Source of the DNA: Heyndrickxia shackletonii
GTDB taxonomy: Bacteria > Bacillota > Bacilli > Bacillales > Bacillaceae_C
Assembly: GCF_001420715.1 (NCBI RefSeq)
Contig: NZ_LJJC01000004.1
Span: forward strand, 525,734 to 589,733
Length of the DNA stretch: 64,000 nt
Direction of reading: 5' to 3'
In this document: piece after piece, positions 43,375-52,800 of the stretch
Numbering within the stretch: the stretch's first letter is position 1
Layout of the letters: every line of letters starts with the position of its first letter
Program-made: the position numbers and the translations under genes
The notes under the pieces: model-generated
Seen by the model: only the letters and a program-made list of their open reading frames with translations
Database searches by the model: none
What the model was told of the DNA's origin: nothing

Positions 43375-44604
43375 ATGAGTGAGACACTGTCTTCCAAAAA
43401 GCCGATTGTTGTCATTGCATTAGTAACAGCTGTCTGTATGTTGGGCAACGAAATGCTTTTTATTGTTTTACCTTTATATTGGAAGTTTTTCGGACTAGAG
43501 TCTTTATGGCAAGTGGGTATTCTATTATCAGCTAATCGCCTAATTCGGATTCCGATTAATTCATCTGTCGGATGGTGCTACAAAAGAATCGGAAAACGTT
43601 CGGGTATATTAATTGCGGTTATGCTAGCTGTTATATCCACCTTTTCATATGGTGTATTAAAAGGCTTTTGGCCACTTCTTCTGACTCGCTTTTTTTGGGG
43701 GATAGCTTGGTCTTTCTTCCGATTAGGAGGCTATTTAACGGTAATATCCTGCAGTAATTCCCGAACTAGGGGTCAAAATGTAGGACTATATAATGGACTC
43801 TGGGGTCTTGGAACATTGTTTGGAATGCTGTTTGGCGGGTTATCTGCAGATCTTATCGGCATCCGGACTATCACCACATTGTTTTCTATTGCAGGTATTT
43901 GCAGTATCCCGTTTATTTTAGGGTTTATTCCAAATACAAAGAGTGTGGAAGTACAACAAGAGAAGAAGAAAGATTCATTGATTTGGAGAAATAGACGAAT
44001 CCTATCTTCCTTTGCAACTGGATTAATATCTGCGTTTATTGTATACGGAGTGTTTGCATCTACTTTAAGTAAACTCATGGATTTTCATATGGAGAAAAAG
44101 TGGCTAGTGTTCGGTTTAGCTATAGGAGCAAGCTCTATTACCGGTATCATTCAAGCAATTCGAACCAGCTGGGAGCCATTCCTAGCACCTTATCTTGGAA
44201 GATGTTCGGATAGCAGATGGGGCAGAATTCCATTATTGATCATTGCGCTATTTTCAGCGGCATGTTGTTTCACTATTTTTCCATTAAAAATATCCATGTC
44301 TATATTTATATTCATCTTATTTTTATTTCAACTGACAACCACTTTGTTAATAACGATGAGTGATTCCATTGCAACAGATGTAGCATCAGGAAAATCGCAA
44401 GTTACCGTCATCGCCTATTACACATTATTCGTTGATGTTGGTTCTGCCTTAGGACCATTACTGGGATATGTCATTATTGATGCTTATGGGATCAAGTGGC
44501 TTTTCTGGTTAACGGTAATCATCATCGTGCCCCTTCTTTCTTATTGGATATATGTGTGGAAAAAAGAGGGAAATTCGGCGGCGTTAATGCAATCTACTAA
44601 ATAA
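43375..44604 (+). CDS. MFS transporter
   Basis: A 409-residue carrier with about 12 membrane segments. The loop between segments 2 and 3 has SSVGWCYKRIGKRSG, a weak form of the MFS signature, and a charged loop separates the two halves. A second acidic/basic loop YLGRCSDSRWGRIPL lies in the C-terminal half. ATG at 43375 follows GAAGAAGGGAC. Set between a phosphoesterase and an oxidoreductase, it probably imports the operon's substrate, but export is not excluded. Confidence 0.85.
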   Translation: MSETLSSKKPIVVIALVTAVCMLGNEMLFIVLPLYWKFFGLESLWQVGILLSANRLIRIPINSSVGWCYKRIGKRSGILIAVMLAVISTFSYGVLKGFWPLLLTRFFWGIAWSFFRLGGYLTVISCSNSRTRGQNVGLYNGLWGLGTLFGMLFGGLSADLIGIRTITTLFSIAGICSIPFILGFIPNTKSVEVQQEKKKDSLIWRNRRILSSFATGLISAFIVYGVFASTLSKLMDFHMEKKWLVFGLAIGASSITGIIQAIRTSWEPFLAPYLGRCSDSRWGRIPLLIIALFSAACCFTIFPLKISMSIFIFILFLFQLTTTLLITMSDSIATDVASGKSQVTVIAYYTLFVDVGSALGPLLGYVIIDAYGIKWLFWLTVIIIVPLLSYWIYVWKKEGNSAALMQSTK

Positions 44605-44655
44605 ATTCAGGGGCGAGCCGAAACCCAACTAAACATTATAAAAGGAGTGTAACAA

Positions 44656-45933
44656 ATGAAAAAAATTACAGCGGTATTAATTGGAGCGGGGGATAGAGGT
44701 GCAAGAGCATATGCTCCTTATTCTTTAGAAAATCCACATGAATTAGAAATTATCGCAGTTGCGGAACCTAATAAAGAGCGCCGCAATGATTTTGCTGCCA
44801 AACATCATTTATCCGATGAGAATTGTTTTGAATCTTGGGAGGAGCTTTTAAATGGCCCGAAACGTGCAGATGTAGCGATTATTTGTACACTAGACCGTTA
44901 TCATTTTCATCCAACGATTACGGCGTTAAAGGCTGGTTATCATGTTTTGCTGGAAAAGCCGATGTCTCCCGATCCTTTGGAATGTATTGAGATGGAAAGA
45001 GTTGCGAAAGAGCAGAACCGGTTGCTAACGATTTGTCATGTCCTTCGCTATACCGATTTTTGGTCAAAAATTAGAGAGGTAATTAAAGAAGGTAAAATTG
45101 GCGATATAGCATCCGTTCAATTAAGTGAAAATGTAGAAGTTATGCATATGTCACATAGCTTTGTCAGGGGCAATTGGAATAACAAAGAGAAATCAAGTCC
45201 AATGATACTGCAAAAATCCTGTCATGATATGGATATTCTTTCGTATATTATTGACAAGCCTTGCTTACGGGTAAGCTCTTATGGATCCTTAATGCATTTT
45301 AATGAAAAAAATGCACCTGAAGGAGCACCGGAAAGATGTTTGGATGGATGTCCGGCCGAAGATGTGTGCCCATTCCATGCTGGAAAGTATTATTTAGGTG
45401 AAGGGAAAGGCTGGGCACGCAAATTTACAGAAGACTTTACAAAAGAAGGAATTATCAAGGCTCTAAAAACAACTCCATACGGAAAATGTGTGTACCGCTC
45501 GGATAATAATGTTGTCGATCATCAAGTGGTCAATATGGAATTTGAAGGCGGAATCACAGCGAATTTTAGCATGTGCGGTTTCACAAGAATCCAGACTAGA
45601 AGAGTGCAAGTAATGGGAACGAAAGGCGAAATCATCGGCAATATGGAGGATAATGAAATCTCCATCTATGATTTTTTAACCAAACAGGAAACCGTTATTA
45701 AATTACATGAACCTGTTGGCGGACATGGTGGCGGAGATACAGCTATTGTAAAAAACTTCATAAACGAGGTTAAAAATTATACGGATGGACAAAGTTTATC
45801 TTCGGCTAGCGTATCTTTACAGAGTCATTTAATGGCGTTTGCAGCAGAAGATTCACGCCTGCAAAAGGGTAAATCTATTGAACTGAAAGACTATTATAAT
45901 GAGATTCTTCAATCTAAGGTTGGTTCTAATTAA
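44656..45933 (+). CDS. Gfo/Idh/MocA-family oxidoreductase with Cys-rich insert
   Basis: A 425-residue NAD(P)-dependent sugar or cyclitol dehydrogenase. It has a Rossmann start (AVLIGAGDRGARAYAPY), the catalytic Lys in LLEKPMSPDP, the family His in SCHDMDILSY, and an insert with four cysteines (RCLDGCPAEDVCPF plus YGKCVYR), seen in a subgroup of these enzymes and possibly structural. ATG follows AAAAGGAGTGTAAC. It probably oxidises a hydroxyl of the sugar or cyclitol supplied by the operon's transporter. Confidence 0.88.
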   Translation: MKKITAVLIGAGDRGARAYAPYSLENPHELEIIAVAEPNKERRNDFAAKHHLSDENCFESWEELLNGPKRADVAIICTLDRYHFHPTITALKAGYHVLLEKPMSPDPLECIEMERVAKEQNRLLTICHVLRYTDFWSKIREVIKEGKIGDIASVQLSENVEVMHMSHSFVRGNWNNKEKSSPMILQKSCHDMDILSYIIDKPCLRVSSYGSLMHFNEKNAPEGAPERCLDGCPAEDVCPFHAGKYYLGEGKGWARKFTEDFTKEGIIKALKTTPYGKCVYRSDNNVVDHQVVNMEFEGGITANFSMCGFTRIQTRRVQVMGTKGEIIGNMEDNEISIYDFLTKQETVIKLHEPVGGHGGGDTAIVKNFINEVKNYTDGQSLSSASVSLQSHLMAFAAEDSRLQKGKSIELKDYYNEILQSKVGSN

Positions 45934-45936
45934 GTA

Positions 45937-45995
45937 AGAAAAGCGGAATCGCAGGCAGCTCTAGGGTACGGATTTCGTAGATGTCGATGCAAGAT
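45937..45995 (+). repeat. long palindromic element, copy C (partial)
   Basis: AGAAAAGCGGAATCGC, then AGCTCTAGGGTACGGATTTCGTAG match the left parts of the elements at 30958 and 36326. The right half has diverged or been lost. It begins four bases after the oxidoreductase stop. Confidence 0.6.
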
Positions 45996-46210
45996 TTTAG
46001 TAACACAGCGAAATAATTCGCGAGTGATGTTCTACCCGCAGGTTGCTTGCTAAATAGTGACTAAACTTATTAAATAATTTTTGTCATAAAAAGGGTTGCT
46101 CGGAGAGATAGGAACTGCATGCTTATAATTTCGTAAAGGAAGGTTAAGTCACGAAAAGATGCTCATGTCGAATGAATTATTGGAATTTTCCGTGAAGGAA
46201 GGGTGTGATA

Positions 46211-47122
46211 TTGGTGAATGTACTCGTAGCAGATATTGGCGGAACGAAAATAGCTGCAGGGTTTTCTGATGGAAGTGGCAGGATTAATTGCCGGGTGGAA
46301 GTGAAAAGTGCTTCTCATGATGCAGAGGCAATGTTTGAAAGCCTGCATACAGCGTTTTTTGGTGTATTAAACCAGGGAAAAATCACATATGAGGAGATTG
46401 ATGTGATTTCACTAGGTGTACCGGGTGTAGTAGACGCTGCAAATGGAGTAGCGGTGTTTCAAAATAATCTGCCATGGCGAAACTTCCCATTGGCGAACAG
46501 ACTTCGATCCGCTTTTCCCAATGCAAGCATTATCATGGATAACGACGTTTATATGGCTGCGTTTGGGGAATGGAAGGCACAGATGCTGGAGAAGGAAACC
46601 TTTGCATATGTCACGATTAGCACAGGGATATCGGGATGTATCTTACATGAAGGCAAATTTATTCGCGGGCGTGGTTTAGCAGGTGAAGTTGGATTTTCCG
46701 TCATGGAGGATAAGGATGAAGTGCAAACTTTAGAATCCCTTGCGTCTGGACCTGCAATGGAAGCAAAAGCAAGAAGAGTATTTGGGGATCCTTCTATGAC
46801 AACAAAAAAACTGATGGAATTATATGAAGAACTTGATCCAAAAGCGGCAATTGTAGTTCAGCAAGCGGCGAACTATATTGCCCGTGGATTACACCAACTT
46901 TTTACCGTATTAGACCCGCATGTCATCGTTGTTGGTGGAGGGGTCATCAATAACCAGCCACAATTTTTAAAGCTAATTCAAAAAGAGCTGGAGCACTTAT
47001 CAGATAATCCTATTCAAAAGGGCATGAGCACTCGCATAAAGCCCAGTCACTATAAAGGGGATGCTGGCCTTCAAGGTGCGCTGCATTGTGCGCTAGAGAA
47101 GAATAGGGAATATCAAAAATGA
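46211..47122 (+). CDS. ROK-family sugar kinase (no zinc motif)
   Basis: A 303-residue ROK protein with the ATP-binding start VLVADIGGTKIAAGFSDG, the DNDVYMAAFGEW catalytic Asp region, and ISTGISGCIL and GGGVINN glycine motifs. The zinc motif CxCGxxGCxE normal for ROK kinases is absent; the region reads TLESLASGPAMEAKA. It also lacks the N-terminal helix-turn-helix of ROK repressors. TTG at 46211 is seven bases after AAGGAAGGG; GTG at 46214 is an alternative. It closes the carbohydrate operon and probably phosphorylates its sugar. Confidence 0.82.
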   Translation: MVNVLVADIGGTKIAAGFSDGSGRINCRVEVKSASHDAEAMFESLHTAFFGVLNQGKITYEEIDVISLGVPGVVDAANGVAVFQNNLPWRNFPLANRLRSAFPNASIIMDNDVYMAAFGEWKAQMLEKETFAYVTISTGISGCILHEGKFIRGRGLAGEVGFSVMEDKDEVQTLESLASGPAMEAKARRVFGDPSMTTKKLMELYEELDPKAAIVVQQAANYIARGLHQLFTVLDPHVIVVGGGVINNQPQFLKLIQKELEHLSDNPIQKGMSTRIKPSHYKGDAGLQGALHCALEKNREYQK

Positions 47123-47215
47123 TGTGGTGTCAGGCACCGCGAATGGACAAAAAGGTGAAGTGTACATCTGTGGTGGACAAATTTTAATTGGTTTTTGTGG
47201 CAGTAGGTGGTTCGA

Positions 47216-47445
47216 ATTTTAATTGGCGGGATTAACCTCGGAATTGGCGGAAATAATGCACAAACTGGCGGGATTAACCTCGGAATTGGCGGAAATAATG
47301 CTCAAACTGGCGGGATTAACCTCGGAATTGGCGGAATTAATGCACAAACTGGCTGAATTATCATCGGAACTGACGGGATTATTGCCGAATTTGGCTGAAT
47401 TCCTCATTAATTCAACTGAATTAATGGAAAATCCGCTGAATTAGC
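47216..47445. repeat. 42-bp tandem repeat of 21-bp half units, family F
   Basis: Half units GGCGGGATTAACCTCGGAATT and GGCGGAAATAATGCACAAACT alternate, the first starting at 47224, 47266 and 47308, 42 bp apart, then degrade. Because 21 and 42 are multiples of three, both strands stay open in frame with a 14-residue period (LAGLTSELAEIMHK on one strand). No ribosome site precedes either frame, so it is treated as noncoding. Confidence 0.8.
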
Positions 47446-47612
47446 AAGTTTCTCTATAATTTAACCACGTACAAGCTCATCGGGATTATTCGCGGCAACT
47501 AGTATTGTAGTAAGAGCGTGTGATGAAGGAACTAAATGGACATGAGGAAAGATATATAGATGGAGGAATGATTAAAAAGATGAAACCGAAAATCTGGGTG
47601 TAAATAGTAGAG

Positions 47613-47636
47613 CTTACTCAGGGGGACCTGAGTAAG
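47613..47636. other. perfect 10-bp hairpin with GGGA loop
   Basis: CTTACTCAGG and CCTGAGTAAG are exact inverted repeats with a four-base loop. It lacks a T-run, so it could be an operator, RNA hairpin or old terminator in this 590-base region without a gene. Confidence 0.55.
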
Positions 47637-47681
47637 TTGTATTCATATATACATCGTTCTTTCATGATTCAAGAGTAAGTG

Positions 47682-47709
47682 AAAAAAGGCCAATCCAAAT
47701 GGACTGACC
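47682..47709 (-). terminator. terminator of the DHA2 pump gene
   Basis: Reading the minus strand, GTCAGTCC and GGATTGGCC flank a short loop, followed by TTTTTT. It overlaps the 3' end of the region before the gene's stop. Confidence 0.6.
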
Positions 47710-47711
47710 TG

Positions 47712-49199
47712 TTATTTATCAATGTGCTTCGCGACTGCTTTTACCCTTGGCAGGAACATCGAGGCCAATAAACCGATTATGGCAATCACCACCATGACAA
47801 TGAATAAATGATGAAGTCCCGACACGATAACAGCTCTCAAAGGTGCTTGCGCAGCCTCAGGAACAGCTTGCCCGCTATTTGGGTTAATTAGCTTATTAAG
47901 ATTGACCGCATTGACATCTGGATTTGCACGATGAGTCAGCAGTTTTCCTGTGACAATGGAATTAAAATAGGTTCCTAATAAAGCAACACCTACTGACTGA
48001 CCTAATGTCCGGAAAAAGGTATTGGAAGCAGTTGCTGCACCGCGTATTGACCAATCAACAGATGATTGGACGGTAACAGTAGTGATTGTCATAACCATCC
48101 CGAAACCGAGTCCTGCAAGTGCGGACATTAGATAAAACATTAACTCGGAAGTGTGAATCGTAAACATCATTAACCAAATGGATGATAGAAGGATGATGAG
48201 CGTACCAATGGCAACTGTCACCCGTTCTCCATATTTAACGAGGAGTCTTCCTCCTACGAACGAACCAATCATCCATGTAATCGACAATGGCGCAAGCATC
48301 AGACCTGAAATCGTCGCACCATGCCCAAGAACTCCTTGCACCCACATTGGGATATAAACGGTTAAACCAATAAGGACCGCACTCCCTAGTAAAGCAACAG
48401 CGTTGGCAACAGAAATCGAACGAATTCGGAAAAGGGCAAGTGGGATTAGCGGTTCCTTTACTTTTGATTCGATAAAAAGAAATGCCAAGATAAATACAAT
48501 AGCAATGACAAAAATTCCAATAATAGATGGTGATGTCCAGTTATGTGTTTCCCCGCCTCGCTGCAGGGCAAATAACAATGCAAGCATACCAATGGTAAAA
48601 GTTAGCGAGCCTGCAAAATCAATACTTTTCTTCGTTTTTTCAATCTTTTCCTTTAAAGAGACAACGACCATCAAAATAGACAGTAAGCCAAATGGCACAT
48701 TAATATAAAAAATCCAATGCCAGGACAGCTGATCTACGAAAAATCCACCGATTAAAGGACCAATAACACCGGCGATTCCCCAAGCCGCCCCCATAAATCC
48801 GAGTACCTTCGCACGTTTTTCATGAGGATAAATATCACCGATAATCGTGGTTGTAACAGGCATTACGGCTCCGGCGCCGATTCCCTGAATCGCCCGAAAA
48901 ATAATAAGCTGTTCCATGGTCTGTGATAACCCGCAGAGCCCTGAACCAATCAAAAAGACGATGGTTCCGGCAATAAAAATAAACTTCCTTCCGAACAAAT
49001 CCGATAACTTCCCGAAAACAGGTACAGTTACCGCAGATGTAAGCAAGTATATAGCGAATACCCAGTTCATGAGCTCAATTCCTTTTAAATCACTGACAAT
49101 TGTAGGCATTGCCGTACTGACAATTGTACCTTCAATCGCCGTTAAAAAAGTAGCAACGAATAGGGCAATCGTTACAGAACGTATATTAGTTGTTTGCAT
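47712..49199 (-). CDS. DHA2-family multidrug efflux MFS transporter
   Basis: A 495-residue exporter with 14 predicted membrane segments, the usual DHA2 length. Visible signatures are [13 protein letters not shown] (loop 2-3), the motif [14 protein letters not shown], and [16 protein letters not shown] (motif C, typical of antiporters). EmrB/LmrB/MdtP relatives expel drugs or dyes by proton antiport. The ATG at 49199 follows AACGGAGGTTTAGA (read on the minus strand). No TetR or MarR gene is adjacent. Confidence 0.9.
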   Translation of the reverse strand: MQTTNIRSVTIALFVATFLTAIEGTIVSTAMPTIVSDLKGIELMNWVFAIYLLTSAVTVPVFGKLSDLFGRKFIFIAGTIVFLIGSGLCGLSQTMEQLIIFRAIQGIGAGAVMPVTTTIIGDIYPHEKRAKVLGFMGAAWGIAGVIGPLIGGFFVDQLSWHWIFYINVPFGLLSILMVVVSLKEKIEKTKKSIDFAGSLTFTIGMLALLFALQRGGETHNWTSPSIIGIFVIAIVFILAFLFIESKVKEPLIPLALFRIRSISVANAVALLGSAVLIGLTVYIPMWVQGVLGHGATISGLMLAPLSITWMIGSFVGGRLLVKYGERVTVAIGTLIILLSSIWLMMFTIHTSELMFYLMSALAGLGFGMVMTITTVTVQSSVDWSIRGAATASNTFFRTLGQSVGVALLGTYFNSIVTGKLLTHRANPDVNAVNLNKLINPNSGQAVPEAAQAPLRAVIVSGLHHLFIVMVVIAIIGLLASMFLPRVKAVAKHIDK

Positions 49200-49850
49200 T
49201 CTAAACCTCCGTTAAGTTAAATCTTTATGAATATAAGTATCTTTTTATTTTATCGTACATGTCAATTACTTTTTGGAAAGCTTTGTTAAATAAATTAGTT
49301 GACGTTCAAATGTTTTGAATATAACTATTCCCATGCGCAAAATAGTGTGGATTTTCGGAAAGTTGTGACAATAGCATTGTCATATTCGATGCAATGGATG
49401 AAAAAAGCCCTATTTTCTTAATGAAATTTGTGTGCAAAAAGAGGGACTATACCCCTAAATAGACCATATTTCTATTAATGAATCAAAAGACATATAGGTA
49501 TAAATTAGTATTTTTTTGTTTATGTATTTAATTTTTCCTATTAATGGAGGTTTAGAACTAGTTGAATGCAAATGGGGAATATTGGGTGAATACTCAAAAA
49601 AGTGGAAAAGTATGGTGGTTTTCCAAAATAGGATAGTAGTTCTTTAGTCTAATAAAATTATTTAAAGCTACATCCTATTTACCATTTATAAAAAGTCTGA
49701 CAAAATGCGACTTGTTTTGACACATTTTTTCCGCCAAAACTTATACATTTAAAGAGACAACAATGACCTTCATCATTGGAGAAAAAGAAAAGGAGGGTTG
49801 GGGTTGTCATTTTTTTGACCTTTTTTCAAAAATAGAGGGGAGGAAAAAAG
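49200..49850. other. 650-base region upstream of bacillopeptidase F
   Basis: No gene of size is supported. GGAGG at 49545 precedes a possible 24-codon TTG frame (49561-49635), but spacing is long and it is not called. The region must carry the divergent promoters; no CcpA box or riboswitch was recognised. Confidence 0.45.
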
Positions 49851-52800
49851 ATGTTGAGAAAGAAAAGTCTCAAAAAGACTACTAGTGTCCTAGCAACAGT
49901 CTTACTATCTGCCTCACTGCTCACGCCAAGCTTTTCCAATGCGGCAGCAGTGAATGGAAAACCGTATACGTCGGTTTCCGATGGAAAGAATGTATCCAGC
50001 GTGAAGCTAAGTGACCGGCTTTTAAAGCAATTCACTAAGGCGGATGAAAAGGTAACATTCTTAATCAAGTTCAAAGAACAGGCAGATACGGTTAAGGCCG
50101 CAAAAAACGCGTCTGAAAAGGCCTCAAAGGGTAAACTAACCGCCCAAAAGGCAAAGCTTGCAAAAAGATCAGCGGTTGTTTCCGAATTAAGATCGACTGC
50201 GATGGAAACACAGCATGATGTACTTAGCTACTTAGAAAAAGAGAAAAAGAATGGTAATGTAAAGGATTTTGAATCCTTTTACATCGTAAATGGTATTGCG
50301 GTTACCGCGACGAAAGAAGTTGCCGAAAAGATTGCTAATTTTGAAGGAGTAGAAAAAATACTTCCAAATGAAACTCGTCAGTTGTTTGATGGAGGAACAG
50401 CAACCAAAACCGGGGCTAAAAAGGAATCTGTAACAGTAGGAAAAACGGCGGATGAGCCAAAAGCAAAAACAAGCAGTATTGAATGGAATGTGGAGCGAGT
50501 CGGTGCACCGCAAGTTTGGGATATGGGCATCGATGGAACCGGAACTGTCATTGCGAATATCGATACTGGGGTGCAGTGGGATCATCCGGCATTAAAAGAA
50601 AAATACCGTGGTTATAACCCGGCAAATCCAAATACTCCAAACAATGAAATGAACTGGTTTGATGCAACTGCAGGGCGTTCAACTCCATATGATGACCAAG
50701 GACATGGTTCACATACTATGGGAACAATGGTCGGATCTGAGCCTAATGGTTCAAACAAAATCGGCGTGGCACCTGGCGCAAAGTGGATTGCTGTAAAAGC
50801 TTTCACAGCTGCTGGCGGAACTGATGCAGATCTACTTAGAGCAGGTGAATGGATTATCGCTCCAAAGGATGCAGCAGGTAACCCTCACCCTGAGAAGGCA
50901 CCTGATGTTGTAAATAACTCTTGGGGCGGCGGACCGGGATTAGATGAATGGTATCGCGATATGGTGAGAAACTGGCGTGCAGCAGATATTTTCCCAGAGT
51001 TTTCAGCGGGGAATACAGACTTGTTCAACCCTGGCGGACCTGGTTCAGTAGCAAATCCTGCTAACTATCCTGAATCATTTGCCACTGGTGCAACAGACAT
51101 TAACAACAAACTAGCCAACTTCTCTTTACAAGGACCATCTCCATACGGTGAAATTAAGCCGGAAGTGTCTGCACCTGGAGTGAATATTCGTTCTTCTGTT
51201 CCAGGCGGAGTATATGAAGGCGGTTGGAATGGAACTTCGATGGCAGGTCCGCATGTTTCGGCAGTTGTTGCATTATTAAGGCAAGCAAATGCGTCCTTAA
51301 CAGTAGACCAAATCGAGGATATTTTAATGAATACTGCAACACCATTAACAGATTCCACCTTCCCGCAATCTCCGAACAACGGGTATGGACACGGACTTGT
51401 TAATGCATTCGATGCTGTTTCTTCCGTTTTAAGTGGACTAGGAACAGTGAAAGGTCAAGTTGCCAAAGAAGGTAATGATAATGAAGCACCAACCATTACT
51501 CATCAAGCACCATCAGAAACATATGCAGGCATGGATTTAACGCTAAATGCTAGTGTTTCCGATAATGTAAGTGTTTCTTCTGTTAAGCTTCAATATCAAG
51601 ATAAAGATGGAAACTGGCAAGATGTTGATGCTACCCGTACTTCCGGTGACTACAAATCCGGTGATTATCAAGCAGTAATTCCGGGGAATAAAATTGCTGT
51701 ACCATCTTTAAAATATCGTTGGAAAGTCAATGACTTTGGTAATAATGAAGTAACTACAGAGCAATATCAAGTCAATGTAAAACCGGGAATCACGGTAGGT
51801 TATTCCCAAGACTTTGAATCTACTCCAATTGGCTGGTATTCCTATGGAACAAAGGATTCATGGCAATGGGGTGTTCCAACATCCGGACCAAACAGTGCAG
51901 CTTCTGGTCAAAAAGTATATGCGACAAATCTAGCAGGAAATTACGATAATAGTGCGAACATGACGCTTGTGATGCCTCCTATCGATTTACCTGCCGGAAA
52001 TGCATATTTACAGTTTAAAAACTGGTATGACTTAGAGACTAGATATGATTTTGGTACTGTTTTTGTTTCGACAGATCTTCAAAACTGGACACAGCTTTTA
52101 CAAGTAAATGGCCAATCAGGTGGATGGACAGATAAGGAAGTGAATCTTTCCAACTACAGCGGTCAAAGAATCTACATCGGCTTTAATGTTAAAACCGATG
52201 GAAGTGTTCAAAAAGCAGGCTGGTATTTGGATGATGTGAAGCTTTCGGCTACTTCATTAAACAGCACAGGATCTAAGACTGGAGTAAATCTAGGTGTGGA
52301 TCAAAGCGATGATAAAGATTCACTTAAAAAAGAAAAGGTAGATCCAGCTTCCATTAAGCCAGAACTACCTAAAAAGGACGCTCCTCCAGCGAAAGAGGAA
52401 CAAGTTAATCCTACACTATTGCCTATGGGTGCGCAAGTAAGTGTTCTAGAAACAGGACGCTCTGTTTATACAAACCCGGCAAATGGTGAATATCAATTTT
52501 CACATGCGGCTGGTTCGTATACTTTACAAGCTGAAGCATATGGATTCCAGTCTGAACAACAACGTGTGAATATTGAACGCGATGGCGTTGCTACTGCTAA
52601 TTTTGTTTTACATGAATTAGCAAAAGGCCATATCAGCGGTACTGTGAAAAACAAATCTACGGGTGAGCCTTTACAAGGTGCAACACTTCTTCTTGTAGAG
52701 GATGCAGTCGTAACACCTGTTCAAACAGATGCGAATGGTCACTATGATATTACTGCATATGCAGGAAACTATACGTTAAAAGTTTTAGCACCGTACTATC

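Noticed and set aside
47223-47444. Gene for a 73-residue coiled-coil protein
   Set aside because: It lies wholly in the 42-bp repeat, starts with a TTG lacking a ribosome site, and stays open only because the period is a multiple of three.
49561-49635. 24-codon gene upstream of bpr
   Set aside because: GGAGG is 11 bases from a TTG and nothing else supports translation.
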